A stretch of DNA of 64,000 nucleotides, taken from NCBI RefSeq assembly GCF_021183825.1, contig NZ_CP089211.1, positions 3,521,501 to 3,585,500 on the forward strand, read 5' to 3'. This stretch comes from Sinomicrobium kalidii. GTDB lineage: Bacteria; Bacteroidota; Bacteroidia; Flavobacteriales; Flavobacteriaceae. The translations under genes were made by a program, and so were the position numbers. The stretch's first letter is position 1. Each line of letters opens with the position of its first letter. The notes below the pieces were generated by a model that was not told where the DNA came from, searched no databases, and saw nothing but the letters and a program-made list of their open reading frames with translations. This document shows positions 35,467 through 45,151 of the stretch, in pieces.

Positions 35467-36183
35467 ATGCGAAAAGTCATATATATCATAAAGTTATTTT
35501 TCGTACTTATAGTACTGGTATTTCTGTATTCGTTTGCCAATCAACGACATGGCAAAAAAACGATAAGTAGTGTTAATGTCGAATTTCTGGATGGCGACAA
35601 CCTGTTTGTAACCTATCCCATGGTTAATAAATTGTTAATACAAAATGCAGACTCGGCCACGAACATACCTAAAGAAAAATTAGTTTTGAATAAGTTGGAG
35701 AATACTCTAAGCTCTAATGAAATGATACAGGACGCCCAGGTTTATCTCACTGTAAACGGGCAACTTGGAGCCAAGGTGAAACAAAGGGAGCCCATAGCCC
35801 GTATTCAGGGGCGGGTTTCTTATTACATAGACAGAAAAGGGGATCGAATGCCCCTGTCCCCGGTACATACTGCTCGTGTACCGCTGGTAACGGGAAAAGT
35901 GGATGAAAACGCCCTGCATGAAATCTACACGCTGGTAAAGTATATAAATGATGACAGATTTTTGAACAGGAATATTGTAGGCGTACACAAAACAGGATCG
36001 GATTACGAATTGAAAATGCGAACAGACGACTTTACTGTAACCTTAGGGAATACGGAAAACCTGGAACAGAAGGTCGTTAATTTTAAGGCGTTCTATCAAA
36101 AGGCTTTAAAAGACGATGCGTTGAAGGATTATAAGAAAGTCGATCTGCGATTCGACCAACAGGTAGTGTGTACCAAAAAATAA
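35467..36183 (+). CDS. ftsQ: Cell division protein FtsQ
   Basis: A 238-residue bitopic protein with a short cytoplasmic start, one membrane segment (VIYIIKLFFVLIVLVFLYSF) and a periplasmic part with a POTRA-like region (about 35-105) and a beta-rich domain. FtsQ joins early and late division proteins by binding FtsL/FtsB. The sequence is weakly conserved, but topology and position between murC and ftsA are decisive. Composition is somewhat AT-richer than its neighbours. It ends 3 bases before ftsA. Confidence 0.92.
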   Translation: MRKVIYIIKLFFVLIVLVFLYSFANQRHGKKTISSVNVEFLDGDNLFVTYPMVNKLLIQNADSATNIPKEKLVLNKLENTLSSNEMIQDAQVYLTVNGQLGAKVKQREPIARIQGRVSYYIDRKGDRMPLSPVHTARVPLVTGKVDENALHEIYTLVKYINDDRFLNRNIVGVHKTGSDYELKMRTDDFTVTLGNTENLEQKVVNFKAFYQKALKDDALKDYKKVDLRFDQQVVCTKK

Positions 36184-36186
36184 GTT

Positions 36187-37509
36187 ATGGAACAGGAGAG
36201 ATATGCAATAGGATTGGATATAGGAACCACGAAAATCGTGGTAATGATCGGCCGGAGGAACGAATACGGCAAGATAGAGATATTGGGTATTGGAAAAGCC
36301 AAGAGCCTGGGGGTGCACCGTGGAGTAGTGAACAATATCACCCAGACCATTCAGTCTATCCAGCAGGCTGTACAGGAAGCTGAAAACGATTCCGGAAAAA
36401 AGATCGCCGAAGTGGTTGTAGGGATCGCCGGGCAACATATACGGAGTTTGCAGCACAGCGATTACATTACCAGGCCGCATTCGGATGAAGTGATCGATGA
36501 AGTTGATGTGGACAGACTGTGCAACCAGGTGTATAAACTGGTGATGCTGCCGGGCGAAGAGATTATACACGTATTGCCGCAGGAATATAAACTCGACGGA
36601 CAATCCGAGATCAAGGAACCCATTGGGATGTACGGCGGAAGGCTGGAAGCCAATTTTCATGTAGTGGTAGGGCAGGTATCTTCCATACGGAATATCGGAA
36701 GGTGTGTAAAAAGTTCCGGACTGGAACTGGCAGGGATTACCCTGGAGCCTCTTGCCTCGGCCAATGCCGTGTTGAGTCAGGAAGAGAAAGAAGCGGGAGT
36801 AGCGCTCATCGATATAGGGGGCGGAACGACCGACCTGGCCATATTCAAGGACGGGATCATCCGTCACACCGCCGTAATACCTTTCGGTGGAAATGTGATT
36901 ACCGAAGATATAAAGGAAGGATGTTCCATTATAGAAAAGCAGGCCGAACTCCTGAAGATCAAATTCGGTTCCGCATGGCCCGGGGAGAATAAAGACAACG
37001 AAATAGTATCTATCCCCGGACTCAGAGGCAGGGAGCCCAAGGAGATCACCCTGAAAAACCTCTCCAAGATCATCCATGCCAGAGCGGTGGAGATCATAGA
37101 GCAGGTGTATATGGAAATCAAGAACTACGGGCATGAAGAGCAGAAAAAGAAACTGATAGCCGGTATCGTGCTCACGGGGGGCGGAAGTCAGCTAAAACAT
37201 CTGAAGCAACTGGTGGAGTACATTACGGGAATGGATACCCGGATAGGTTATCCCAACGAACACCTCGCCGGAGATTCAGACCCCGAAGTGGCCAGTCCCG
37301 TTTATGCTACGGCGGCAGGCCTGGTAATGAACGCTCTGGACCGGAAAGAACGAAGCATTGAGGAAGAACAATATTCCGAACAAGAAGACATACAACCCCA
37401 GGAACCAACCAATGAGCCCGAAACTGTATCCAGGCCGAGAAAGGAACGAAAGTCCTTTCTGGAAAAATGGTCGGATAGAGTAAAAGACTTTTTAGACAAT
37501 GCAGAATAA
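36187..37509 (+). CDS. ftsA: Cell division protein FtsA
   Basis: A 440-residue actin-like ATPase that tethers FtsZ filaments to the membrane. Nucleotide-binding motifs: GLDIGTTKIVVMIG at the N-terminus, LIDIGGGTTDLAIF in the middle and VLTGGGSQLKHL. After about residue 385 comes an acidic linker and a basic C-terminal amphipathic helix (FLEKWSDRVKDFLDN) suited to membrane binding. It is 3 bases behind ftsQ and 51 bases before ftsZ. Confidence 0.96.
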   Translation: MEQERYAIGLDIGTTKIVVMIGRRNEYGKIEILGIGKAKSLGVHRGVVNNITQTIQSIQQAVQEAENDSGKKIAEVVVGIAGQHIRSLQHSDYITRPHSDEVIDEVDVDRLCNQVYKLVMLPGEEIIHVLPQEYKLDGQSEIKEPIGMYGGRLEANFHVVVGQVSSIRNIGRCVKSSGLELAGITLEPLASANAVLSQEEKEAGVALIDIGGGTTDLAIFKDGIIRHTAVIPFGGNVITEDIKEGCSIIEKQAELLKIKFGSAWPGENKDNEIVSIPGLRGREPKEITLKNLSKIIHARAVEIIEQVYMEIKNYGHEEQKKKLIAGIVLTGGGSQLKHLKQLVEYITGMDTRIGYPNEHLAGDSDPEVASPVYATAAGLVMNALDRKERSIEEEQYSEQEDIQPQEPTNEPETVSRPRKERKSFLEKWSDRVKDFLDNAE

Positions 37510-37560
37510 ACGACGGCATTGCCTAAAGAAACAAATTTTTAAAACCTGTAAACAAGAATT

Positions 37561-39501
37561 ATGAGTAGCAACACAGATTTAGGAAACATCTCATTCGACA
37601 TGCCTAAAAACCAGAGCAATGTGATTAAGGTTATCGGTGTTGGAGGCGGAGGCAGTAATGCCATAAACCACATGTTCCAGCTGGGTATCAAAGGCGTTGA
37701 TTTTGTGGTGTGTAACACCGACTCACAGGCTTTGGATAACAGTCCGGTGCCCAACAAGATACAGCTCGGGGTGTCTCTGACCGAAGGACTGGGAGCCGGA
37801 GCCAACCCGGAAATAGGAGAAAAGGCCGCCATAGAAAGTTTCGAAGAGATAAAAAGTATGCTGGATAGCAATACCAAGATGCTTTTTATAACTGCAGGTA
37901 TGGGTGGAGGTACCGGGACAGGGGCTGCTCCCATTCTGGCCAAAATGGCAAAGGAAATGGACATTCTCACCGTGGGCATTGTAACCATACCCTTTCAGTT
38001 TGAAGGGAAAACACGAAACGAACAGGCCCGGAGAGGAGTGGAAAACCTCCGTAGTCACGTCGATTCACTTATCGTGATAAACAACAACAAACTTCGGGAG
38101 GTGTACGGTAATCTCGGTTTCAAGGCAGGTTTTTCCAAAGCAGACGAAGTGCTGGCTACTGCTTCCAGGGGGATCGCCGAGGTAATCACCCATCACTATA
38201 CGCAGAATATTGACCTTAGGGATGCCAAGACCGTGCTGTCCAACAGTGGTACGGCCATTATGGGCTCTTCTTCTGCATCCGGAGGGAACCGCGCACAGGA
38301 TGCCATTGTCAAGGCACTGGACTCCCCCTTACTGAACGACAACAAGATCACCGGCGCCAAAAACGTACTGCTACTTATCGTTTCGGGCGGAGAGGAGATC
38401 ACCATAGACGAAATAGGGGAGATCAACGATCATATCCAGAATGAAGCCGGTCATGGTGCCAATATCATTATGGGTGTGGGAGAAGACGAATCGCTCGGAG
38501 ACGCTATTTCCGTTACAGTTATTGCTACAGGTTTTAATATAGAACAACAACACGAAATAGTGAATACCGAGGCGAAGAAGATCATTCATACCCTGGAGGA
38601 CGAACAAAAGGCGACACAAGACCTTTCTCCGAATAAAACGTCTTCCGCGATGAATTTTCCGGAAACAGCCGGGCCGCCACAGGAAGAAAAAGAAAAACCC
38701 ATAAAACATACGCTTACCGAAGAGGAAGAAGGGCCGGGACTCGTCCCTACCACAGATCTTATCAGGAATATAAATGTGGTATATGATGAAGTTTGTGCCA
38801 AGGAGGAAGACTTCGTGATCATAGATACTACGGAAAAGATCAAGAATATAGAGGTCGAGGCGGAAGAAGTAAAAACAAAGGAACAGCAGACTATGCTTTC
38901 ATTCGATATGCCCCTCAGCCGGAAAAAAGACAATCCGGATACCGAAAAGCCTGGAAAACTGGGAAATGAGGACGAAAAGGCGAATGTGATTACCTTTGAT
39001 ATGGACAGGGAAACAAGGGATTACGATGTGAAAGACCATGTTGAGGTAGTGCCTGTGACCGAAGTCTCGGAAGAAGGGGTAAGGCGTTACAGCCTTGATG
39101 ACTATATGGAGATGGAAAACAAGCTTTCCAATGCCAAACCCGATCAGAAAAAACCTGAAGCTGCAGACAAGGAACTGGCCATTGAAAAAAAAGTGGTAAA
39201 CAAGCCCGATGAAGAAAGTGAAAAAAAAGAAATAGACCCTTTTAACTCTTCCATAGAAGAAAGCCTAAAATTAAGGGCCGAAGAACGCCGGAAAAAGTTG
39301 AAAGAATTCAATTATAAGTTTAACAACAACGCCTCTAAAATTGAAGAAATAGAAAAGCAGCCCGCATACAAGAGAATGGGAGTAGAGTTTCACGAAAGGA
39401 CGTCTGAAGACGGTACTTCCAGAATCTCGGTAGGAAAGGATGATAACGATGACGTTCAGTTGCGTTCCAACAATTCTTTCCTGCACGATAATGTGGACTG
39501 A
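37561..39501 (+). CDS. ftsZ: Cell division protein FtsZ with long C-terminal extension
   Basis: A 646-residue tubulin homologue that forms the Z ring. The GTPase core occupies about residues 18-330, with the tubulin signature GGGTGTG (115-121), the glycine-rich GVGGGGSNA and the T7 loop NIDLRDAKT (216-224). The remaining 300 residues are an acidic, low-complexity linker ending in conserved blocks such as KEFNYKF and PAYKRMGVEF. FtsZ of Bacteroidota often has a long linker, though this one is nearly half the protein. It is the last murein/division gene; an inverted repeat follows at 39574. Confidence 0.96.
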   Translation: MSSNTDLGNISFDMPKNQSNVIKVIGVGGGGSNAINHMFQLGIKGVDFVVCNTDSQALDNSPVPNKIQLGVSLTEGLGAGANPEIGEKAAIESFEEIKSMLDSNTKMLFITAGMGGGTGTGAAPILAKMAKEMDILTVGIVTIPFQFEGKTRNEQARRGVENLRSHVDSLIVINNNKLREVYGNLGFKAGFSKADEVLATASRGIAEVITHHYTQNIDLRDAKTVLSNSGTAIMGSSSASGGNRAQDAIVKALDSPLLNDNKITGAKNVLLLIVSGGEEITIDEIGEINDHIQNEAGHGANIIMGVGEDESLGDAISVTVIATGFNIEQQHEIVNTEAKKIIHTLEDEQKATQDLSPNKTSSAMNFPETAGPPQEEKEKPIKHTLTEEEEGPGLVPTTDLIRNINVVYDEVCAKEEDFVIIDTTEKIKNIEVEAEEVKTKEQQTMLSFDMPLSRKKDNPDTEKPGKLGNEDEKANVITFDMDRETRDYDVKDHVEVVPVTEVSEEGVRRYSLDDYMEMENKLSNAKPDQKKPEAADKELAIEKKVVNKPDEESEKKEIDPFNSSIEESLKLRAEERRKKLKEFNYKFNNNASKIEEIEKQPAYKRMGVEFHERTSEDGTSRISVGKDDNDDVQLRSNNSFLHDNVD

Positions 39502-39573
39502 TTAAAAGTCACTGTTCCGAGCGGCCGGTGGTCCCGGAATAGCGAATGTAGGGTTAAGTTATGCTTTTAAAAA

Positions 39574-39622
39574 GGTTAAACGTTATGTGTTTTTCTGAAA
39601 ATCCATGACGTTTAACCGTTTT
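39574..39622 (+). terminator. Probable terminator after ftsZ
   Basis: GGTTAAACGT (39574-39583) pairs with ACGTTTAACC (39608-39617), followed by GTTTTT. The loop of 24 bases is long, so a regulatory role cannot be excluded. Confidence 0.5.
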
Positions 39623-39710
39623 TGGGCGGAAGACAAAAATCTTGCAATTTTTCAGTGTACATACGTAATTCTTTCTTATATTCGCACTCCGGAAATAAAA
39701 GCTGAAACTT

Positions 39711-40157
39711 ATGAGTTTGCAAAGCAAGGTAATGGAGGAAATGAAAACCGCCATGAGAGCCAAAGATACAGTAACGCTGGAGGCTTTAAGGGCAGTGAAA
39801 TCTGCATTACTGCTGGCTCAAACCGAAGGAAGTTCCAAAGAATTAACCGAAGCAGAAGAACTGAAACTGTTACAAAAACTGGTAAAACAGCGAAAAGACA
39901 GTGCAGCCATTTATAAAGAGCAGGGACGTGAAGATCTTGCAACACCGGAAATGGAGCAGGCAGCGGTTATTGAAAAGTTTTTGCCGGAACAACTCAGCGA
40001 AGAAAAAATTGCAGAAGTAGTAGAAAAGATTATTACCGAGACCGGTGCCCAGGGAATGCAGGATATGGGAAAAGTAATGGGAATGGCCACAAAACAACTT
40101 GCCGGAAAAGCAAACGGTAAAGTCATTTCTACTATTGTAAAGCAAAAACTGACATAA
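39711..40157 (+). CDS. yqeY: GatB/YqeY domain protein
   Basis: A 148-residue, mainly helical YqeY-family protein related to the C-terminal tail domain of GatB, the amidotransferase subunit that helps charge Gln-tRNA and Asn-tRNA. It starts MSLQSKVMEEMKTAMRAKDTVTLEALRAVKSAL and ends GKANGKVISTIVKQKL, both characteristic. A free-standing copy is widespread but its precise role is not settled. It follows ftsZ and precedes a tRNA-Arg gene, an apt position for a tRNA-related protein, though it may have its own promoter. Confidence 0.92.
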   Translation: MSLQSKVMEEMKTAMRAKDTVTLEALRAVKSALLLAQTEGSSKELTEAEELKLLQKLVKQRKDSAAIYKEQGREDLATPEMEQAAVIEKFLPEQLSEEKIAEVVEKIITETGAQGMQDMGKVMGMATKQLAGKANGKVISTIVKQKLT

Positions 40158-40186
40158 AATATCCCGGACTGTTACAGTCCAGGAAT

Positions 40187-40263
40187 GGCTCCGTAGTTCA
40201 ACTGGATAGAATATCAGATTTCGGCTCTGAGGGTTGGGGGTTCGAATCCCTCCGGGGTCACCA
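40187..40263 (+). tRNA. tRNA-Arg (anticodon TCG)
   Basis: A complete 77-base cloverleaf. Acceptor GGCTCCG pairs with CGGGGTC (with G-T pairs), the D stem is GTTC/GAAT, and the anticodon stem TCAGA/TCTGA encloses the loop TTTCGGC, giving anticodon TCG (codon CGA, arginine). The T stem GGGGG/CCCTC encloses TTCGAAT. Discriminator A and the CCA end are encoded (40261-40263). Confidence 0.95.
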
Positions 40264-40269
40264 GATGCA

Positions 40270-40308
40270 AAAAAGAAAAACCATTGAATTTCAATGGTTT
40301 TTCTTTTT
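40270..40308 (+). terminator. Strong terminator after tRNA-Arg
   Basis: A perfect 18-bp stem runs from 40270-40287 to 40291-40308 with a 3-base loop; key part AACCATTGA/TCAATGGTT with A-rich and T-rich flanks. It is symmetric and could work in both directions. Confidence 0.9.
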
Positions 40309-40404
40309 GTACTATGCACTTTCACAACATTTAATACGGATGAACAGACTAACATTTCGATCAGATAGGGTCAAAGTCTCATCATAAACTTTAGAAAAGC
40401 CTCT

Positions 40405-40644
40405 TTATCCTTCTCTTCTTTTATCCGGTATCCGAACCAGTTCATCAATAAACTTCATTTTTTCTGTTATAGGCTTTTCGGTCTTTGTAAAAAGCCGTCT
40501 CCCGGTAAAGTTGCCGAAGTTGTTTTCAATAAATGTGACCTGGTAAAATAATAGACCGCTATATTTCAATTTGTAATGAATTATCCCCCTTTTTGCCGGC
40601 ATATCTTTGCCGGAAAAATTTAGTTTACATGAAGAGAGCAGCAT
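40405..40644 (-). CDS. Doubtful short ORF
   Basis: A 79-residue frame on the minus strand, or about 65 residues from the internal Met in DMPAKRGIIHYKLKYSG. The sequence has the look of ordinary protein (FYQVTFIENNFGNFTGRRLF, KMKFIDELVRIP) but I do not recognise it. It overlaps the promoter and start of the divergent lipoprotein gene at 40629, which argues against its first residues. It could be a small hypothetical protein or the remnant of a larger one. Confidence 0.25.
   Translation of the reverse strand: MLLSSCKLNFSGKDMPAKRGIIHYKLKYSGLLFYQVTFIENNFGNFTGRRLFTKTEKPITEKMKFIDELVRIPDKRREG
40602..40609 (+). promoter_or_regulatory. -7 box of the 40629 gene, flanked by an inverted repeat
   Basis: TATCTTTG fits TAnnTTTG and lies 19 bases before the ATG. 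It is bracketed by CCGGCA (40596-40601) and TGCCGG (40608-40613), a 6-bp inverted repeat that could be an operator. No good -33 element at the usual distance. Confidence 0.4.
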
Positions 40645-41621
40645 ACTTATTTGGTTTACTGGCAGTGTTATCCTGTAACCCCATGAAAAATACCAACCCT
40701 GTTGATATTAAAATAGAGAGCAGGGTAAAGGGAAAGAAAATCAATTTAATGCATTTGAAACCGGAACGTGAAAATCGGGGAGAAGCTATTCTGTTCGTTC
40801 ACGGAGCGTCTTTCCCCTCTGAACTGGCTTCCGGATTTCGTATGAATGGGATTTCATGGATGGACAATTTGGCCGATGCAGGTTATAATGTATATGCTCT
40901 GGATTTCCTGGGCTACGGGAAATCTGACCGATACGACTATATGCTGGGCAACAGTGCGGAAACCGGGAATACGGGCAGGGGAAAAGAAGTCGTAGAAGAC
41001 ATGGATAAGGCTGTCAATTATATTTTAACAGAATTAAATATTTCAGGAATCCATCTTATCGGACATTCCTGGGGAGCAACGGTGTCAGGGCATTATGCCA
41101 CATTATTCCCTGAAAAGATCAATAAACTTGTTTTGTTTGCTCCTTTCATACAAAGAAACGGAACAACGGATTGGGATAAAACAAAAGCGTTGTATAAGGA
41201 TCTAACACCTGCACAAAGGGTAAAACAATTTATAAGCAGCATACCCGGGGGACGGGATATGACCTTAGAAGATGAAGTACTTGAGAAATGGAAAAACAAA
41301 TGGCTGGAAAGCGACCCGACTTCAAAAAACCGAAGTCCTTTTTCGGTTAGATTCCCGTCTGCCTGGCAAATTGATCTATTCGACTGCTGGAATGGAAATT
41401 GTTTTTTTGAACCCGGTAAAATCAGGAATTCAACTTTACTGATCAGGGGGGAATGGGATACAACATTTAGTTTTGACGATGCGGAAAAACTATTCGAACA
41501 ATTACAAAATACACCTTCAAAAAGATATGTGGTTATAGATAGAGGAACTCATGTTTTGCATTTGGAAAAGAATCGTTTTGCACTCTATGATGAAGTTCAA
41601 TTATTTTTAAAATCGAGATAA
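40629..41621 (+). CDS. Lipoprotein alpha/beta hydrolase
   Basis: A 330-residue hydrolase. The ATG at 40629 gives a lipoprotein signal MKRAAYLFGLLAVLSC, so the mature enzyme is lipid-anchored in the envelope; the frame upstream to 40593 would hide this signal. The alpha/beta-hydrolase core shows AILFVHGASFPSE (oxyanion region), GHSWGATVSGH with the nucleophile Ser, the LLIRGEWDTTF strand with the acidic residue and GTHVLHLEK with the catalytic His. Substrate is unknown. It stands alone between the tRNA terminator and the first SusC operon and is somewhat AT-richer than the dcw genes. Confidence 0.88.
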   Translation: MKRAAYLFGLLAVLSCNPMKNTNPVDIKIESRVKGKKINLMHLKPERENRGEAILFVHGASFPSELASGFRMNGISWMDNLADAGYNVYALDFLGYGKSDRYDYMLGNSAETGNTGRGKEVVEDMDKAVNYILTELNISGIHLIGHSWGATVSGHYATLFPEKINKLVLFAPFIQRNGTTDWDKTKALYKDLTPAQRVKQFISSIPGGRDMTLEDEVLEKWKNKWLESDPTSKNRSPFSVRFPSAWQIDLFDCWNGNCFFEPGKIRNSTLLIRGEWDTTFSFDDAEKLFEQLQNTPSKRYVVIDRGTHVLHLEKNRFALYDEVQLFLKSR

Positions 41622-41886
41622 TTGGGATATTGTGAACCGGTATCTCATTATCAGATATTTTTACTTTCTCCATTATTAAGATATGTCATAAAGAGTTTTA
41701 AGGTAAAATTGTCGTACCTGCATTTGAAGGAGAAATTGTATTGGTGCGATGAATGGTTTGTCCACAGATTTGCATTTTTATTTCGTATCCGTTTTCTTTT
41801 AATACATGGTAATTAAATAATTAGGATTTTCAGGACAGTATAAATGGCGTTTTGATTTTTATTTGGTGTTGTTTTTACATTTAATT

Positions 41887-41916
41887 TTGTTTTAATAAAT
41901 GTTTTATATACATTTA
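41887..41916 (+). promoter_or_regulatory. Probable promoter of the first SusC operon
   Basis: TTG at 41887-41889 and TACATTTA at 41909-41916 (one base off TAnnTTTG) are separated by 19 bases, the usual Bacteroidota spacing. The 42013 start codon follows about 95 bases later. The rest of the gap 41622-42012 holds no visible gene; a short AGGCA/TGCCT repeat followed by seven T lies near 41960-41990. Confidence 0.45.
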
Positions 41917-42012
41917 TAATCGATTAGCCGCAATCTTTCTCAGAAAAAATTTGGATTTAAGGCAAGGCTTACTATGCCTGATAGTTTTTTTAACCACCAA
42001 AAACTTTAATGT

Positions 42013-45000
42013 ATGAAAAAATCAAGCACTAAAAAGAGCAGGATGCACTTCTGGAAAGTTATCTGTGTTCTGATGTATGGCTGTATGTTCACCTCCGGTT
42101 TGTTTGCAACAAACCGGGGCAGTGTGGAATCGTACAAGGCTTTTATGAAAGTGACGGGAACGGTTATTTCGGCATCGGATGGTCAGCCTTTACCGGGAGC
42201 AACCGTAATGATAAAGGGCACAACCATAGGCACAGTAACCGATTTTGACGGAAATTATGAACTGGATGTTGACGATCCGGGGAGTGCTGTGTTGATGGTT
42301 TCTTTTGTAGGGTTTAAAACTGTTGAAATTCCCGTAAACAACCGGGATGTCATAAATGCGAAACTAGAGGAAGATCTTGCACAACTGGATGAAGTGGTTG
42401 TAGTGGGGTACGGTACGCAACGAAAAGCTGATGTAACCAGTGCCGTGGCCTCGGTAAAATCGGAAAACTTTGTTCAGGCGCCGGTAAAAGATGCAGGACA
42501 GTTGTTACAGGGTAAAGTTGCCGGGCTAAGCGTGGCCTCTCCCAGCGGAGACCCTACTCAGGGCGTGAAGATATCCCTCCGGGGAAATACGACTATTCTG
42601 GGAGCTAACGAAGCTCCTCTTGTATTGATAGATGGTATACCGGGAGATCTGAATACGGTTGCCCCGGAAGACATAGCCTCCGTTGATGTATTGAAAGATG
42701 GTTCTGCCGCGGCCATTTACGGTGTTCGGGGGAGCAACGGTGTTGTTATCATAACCACAAAAGGGTTCAAGGATGGACAAGTAAATACACTCGACTATAG
42801 TGTACAGCTAAGTACACAGCAAATTACCCGCAAACCGGACATGCTTACCGCTGAGGATTACAGGAGACAGATAGATGAAGGGATTCGTGCGGCATCCTGG
42901 GACAATGGCCATTCTACTGATTGGTTCAAGGAAGCTACCCAGACCCCGTTCTCACAAGTTCATAATCTTACCTTCCGTGGTGGAAGTTCGGAAACCAACT
43001 ACCTGTTTAATCTGAATTACAGGGGATTTAACGGGATCATGCTCAAATCTGACAATGAAACATTCAACGGCAGGGTAGATGTGGAACACAACATGTTTGA
43101 CGGTAAGTTAAAATTCAACCTGGGGATCATTGGAAGGCAAAACTCCTACACAACTACCGGCGATGGTGTAAGCTTTGACAATTGGACCTACAGGCAGATT
43201 ACTATACAAAACCCGACTTCTTCCCCTAAAGATGAGAACGGGAATTGGTTTCAGGAGGGTATTTTTGATTACGATAACCCCCTGGCCAGGATATACGAGA
43301 GCGACGGCCGGAACAAAAGTCAGTATACAAGATATAATGGCCGTGTCACTTTTATGCCTGTGGAAGAGGTACGCCTGCAGGCCAATATGACCTATGATAA
43401 ATATAACCAATCCCGTGGTTATGCAGAAACCAAACAGCATATCAGTACCACGAGGGACGGGAGAAACGGATATGCCTCTATCGGTAATCAGGAAAATATC
43501 TATCGGTTTATAGAATTGACGGGGGAGTACAGGAAGAGTATAGGCAACCATAAGCTTTCCGTACTTGGAGGCTATGGCTACCAGGAAAATGAATTTTTTG
43601 AATCCTGGATGCAAAACTGGGATTTTCCGACAGATATTTTCGGATACGCCAATATAGAACAGGGGAAAGCCCTTGCCGAAGGCAGCGCCGTACAAGGTAG
43701 TGACAGATCAGAAACCAATCTTATCAGTTTCTTTGGAAGAGGGACCTATAACTATAAAGATAAATACCTGCTTATGGCAAGTATTCGCTACGAGGCGGCA
43801 AGCCAGCTCTATGGTACGGAGGACCCCTGGGGTACTTTTCCTGCAGTATCTCTCGGATGGAGGATCAATGAGGAGTCCTTCATGAAGGATATGGATTTTA
43901 TTGACAATCTGAAGATAAGAGCAGGATACGGAGTTACGGGAAATCAACCGGAAGATCTTTTTCTGGGACCGGCAACCCTGGATTATGCCGATTACTTTTA
44001 TATTAATGGCGACTGGATCCGCTCACTTTCTCCCAATCAAAATCCCAATCCCTATTTGCGCTGGGAAGAGAAAAAGGAATACAATATCGGGCTGGACTAT
44101 AGTTTCTTTAATGGTCGCATATCCGGTGCCGTGGATTACTACAACCGAAAAATAGACGGCTTGTTATACGATTACCAGGTGCCCAGTCCCCCCAATATCC
44201 ATACGGTTACCAGGGCCAATGTGGGCATTATGGAAAATAAAGGGCTGGAATTGGAAATATCTGCTATCCCGGTCAAGACTACCGATTTTACCTGGACCAC
44301 CCAGTTGTTGTTCTCTACAAATTCCAACAAACTGGTAAGTCTTTCCAATGACCTGTATCAACTCGAATCCAATTATTTTACGGCGGGAAGTACGGGAGTC
44401 CCCATCCAGACCCACACACATATTGTGGAGATCGGAAAGCAATTAGGAGATTTTCACGGGTATAAAGTTGTGGACATATCGGATGACGGTTACTGGATAT
44501 ATGAAGATGGCAATGGTGACAGGGTAGGGTATGACGAATTTAACCGGGGTTTTGAAGACAAAAAGATCATCGGTAACGGAATTCCTAAATATCACGGAGG
44601 CTGGAACAATACCTTCCGGTACAAAAACTGGGACCTTGGCATTACTATGCGGGGGTCTTTTGATTTCCAGATCATCAATTTTCAACGGATGTATTATGAG
44701 AATACCGGGGACGATCGGTATAACAGGCTCCGGTCTGCATATGACAATATCAATGGCAAGACTATTCTGAACAAGAATGTCCCCCTGGAATTCAATAGCC
44801 ATTATGTGGAAGACGGGGATTTCTGGAAAATAGACAATATTACCCTTGGATATAATTTTAAAGATATAGCCGGAGACATTGTTCGGTCCGCAAGGGTATA
44901 TCTATCTACCTTAAACACTTTTGTTATCACAAGTTATAAAGGTATAGACCCCGAAGTAGATTGGTCCGGCCTGTCTCCGGGTATTGACAACAGGGATAAA

Positions 45001-45048
45001 TATCCGACCACCCGGACATTTACCCTGGGTATTAATGTAAGCTTTTAA
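42013..45048 (+). CDS. SusC/RagA-family TonB-linked outer-membrane protein (first locus)
   Basis: A 1011-residue SusC-type importer. After a signal region (about 13-33) comes the carboxypeptidase-regulatory-like domain (about 47-120, VTGTVISASDGQPLPGATV), then the diagnostic EVVVVGYGTQRK (127-138), a plug and a 22-strand barrel ending TFTLGINVSF. There is no N-terminal STN domain, unlike the second SusC at 59360, so no direct anti-sigma signalling is expected. With the SusD lipoprotein it imports oligosaccharides across the outer membrane using TonB energy. The linked GH127 gene points to an arabinofuranose-containing glycan. Confidence 0.95.
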   Translation: MKKSSTKKSRMHFWKVICVLMYGCMFTSGLFATNRGSVESYKAFMKVTGTVISASDGQPLPGATVMIKGTTIGTVTDFDGNYELDVDDPGSAVLMVSFVGFKTVEIPVNNRDVINAKLEEDLAQLDEVVVVGYGTQRKADVTSAVASVKSENFVQAPVKDAGQLLQGKVAGLSVASPSGDPTQGVKISLRGNTTILGANEAPLVLIDGIPGDLNTVAPEDIASVDVLKDGSAAAIYGVRGSNGVVIITTKGFKDGQVNTLDYSVQLSTQQITRKPDMLTAEDYRRQIDEGIRAASWDNGHSTDWFKEATQTPFSQVHNLTFRGGSSETNYLFNLNYRGFNGIMLKSDNETFNGRVDVEHNMFDGKLKFNLGIIGRQNSYTTTGDGVSFDNWTYRQITIQNPTSSPKDENGNWFQEGIFDYDNPLARIYESDGRNKSQYTRYNGRVTFMPVEEVRLQANMTYDKYNQSRGYAETKQHISTTRDGRNGYASIGNQENIYRFIELTGEYRKSIGNHKLSVLGGYGYQENEFFESWMQNWDFPTDIFGYANIEQGKALAEGSAVQGSDRSETNLISFFGRGTYNYKDKYLLMASIRYEAASQLYGTEDPWGTFPAVSLGWRINEESFMKDMDFIDNLKIRAGYGVTGNQPEDLFLGPATLDYADYFYINGDWIRSLSPNQNPNPYLRWEEKKEYNIGLDYSFFNGRISGAVDYYNRKIDGLLYDYQVPSPPNIHTVTRANVGIMENKGLELEISAIPVKTTDFTWTTQLLFSTNSNKLVSLSNDLYQLESNYFTAGSTGVPIQTHTHIVEIGKQLGDFHGYKVVDISDDGYWIYEDGNGDRVGYDEFNRGFEDKKIIGNGIPKYHGGWNNTFRYKNWDLGITMRGSFDFQIINFQRMYYENTGDDRYNRLRSAYDNINGKTILNKNVPLEFNSHYVEDGDFWKIDNITLGYNFKDIAGDIVRSARVYLSTLNTFVITSYKGIDPEVDWSGLSPGIDNRDKYPTTRTFTLGINVSF

Positions 45049-45151
45049 CCTGTGGAAAGAATAGTTTTTCAATAAAAGTTACACCAGGACAGGAAACCGA
45101 AAAACCTGATGAAGGAAAGAATCAAAGGTTTCCGTCTAAAAAAATAAACCA

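Noticed and set aside
36106..37134. Long open frame on the minus strand opposite ftsA (342 codons), and similar long antisense frames opposite murE (27477-28442) and the oxidoreductase (55505-56602)
   Set aside because: They mirror the codon structure of clear genes on the other strand, show no family motif and are rich in residues typical of antisense translation.
39870..40355. Minus-strand frame across yqeY and tRNA-Arg
   Set aside because: It reads through a complete tRNA gene and the antisense of a conserved protein.
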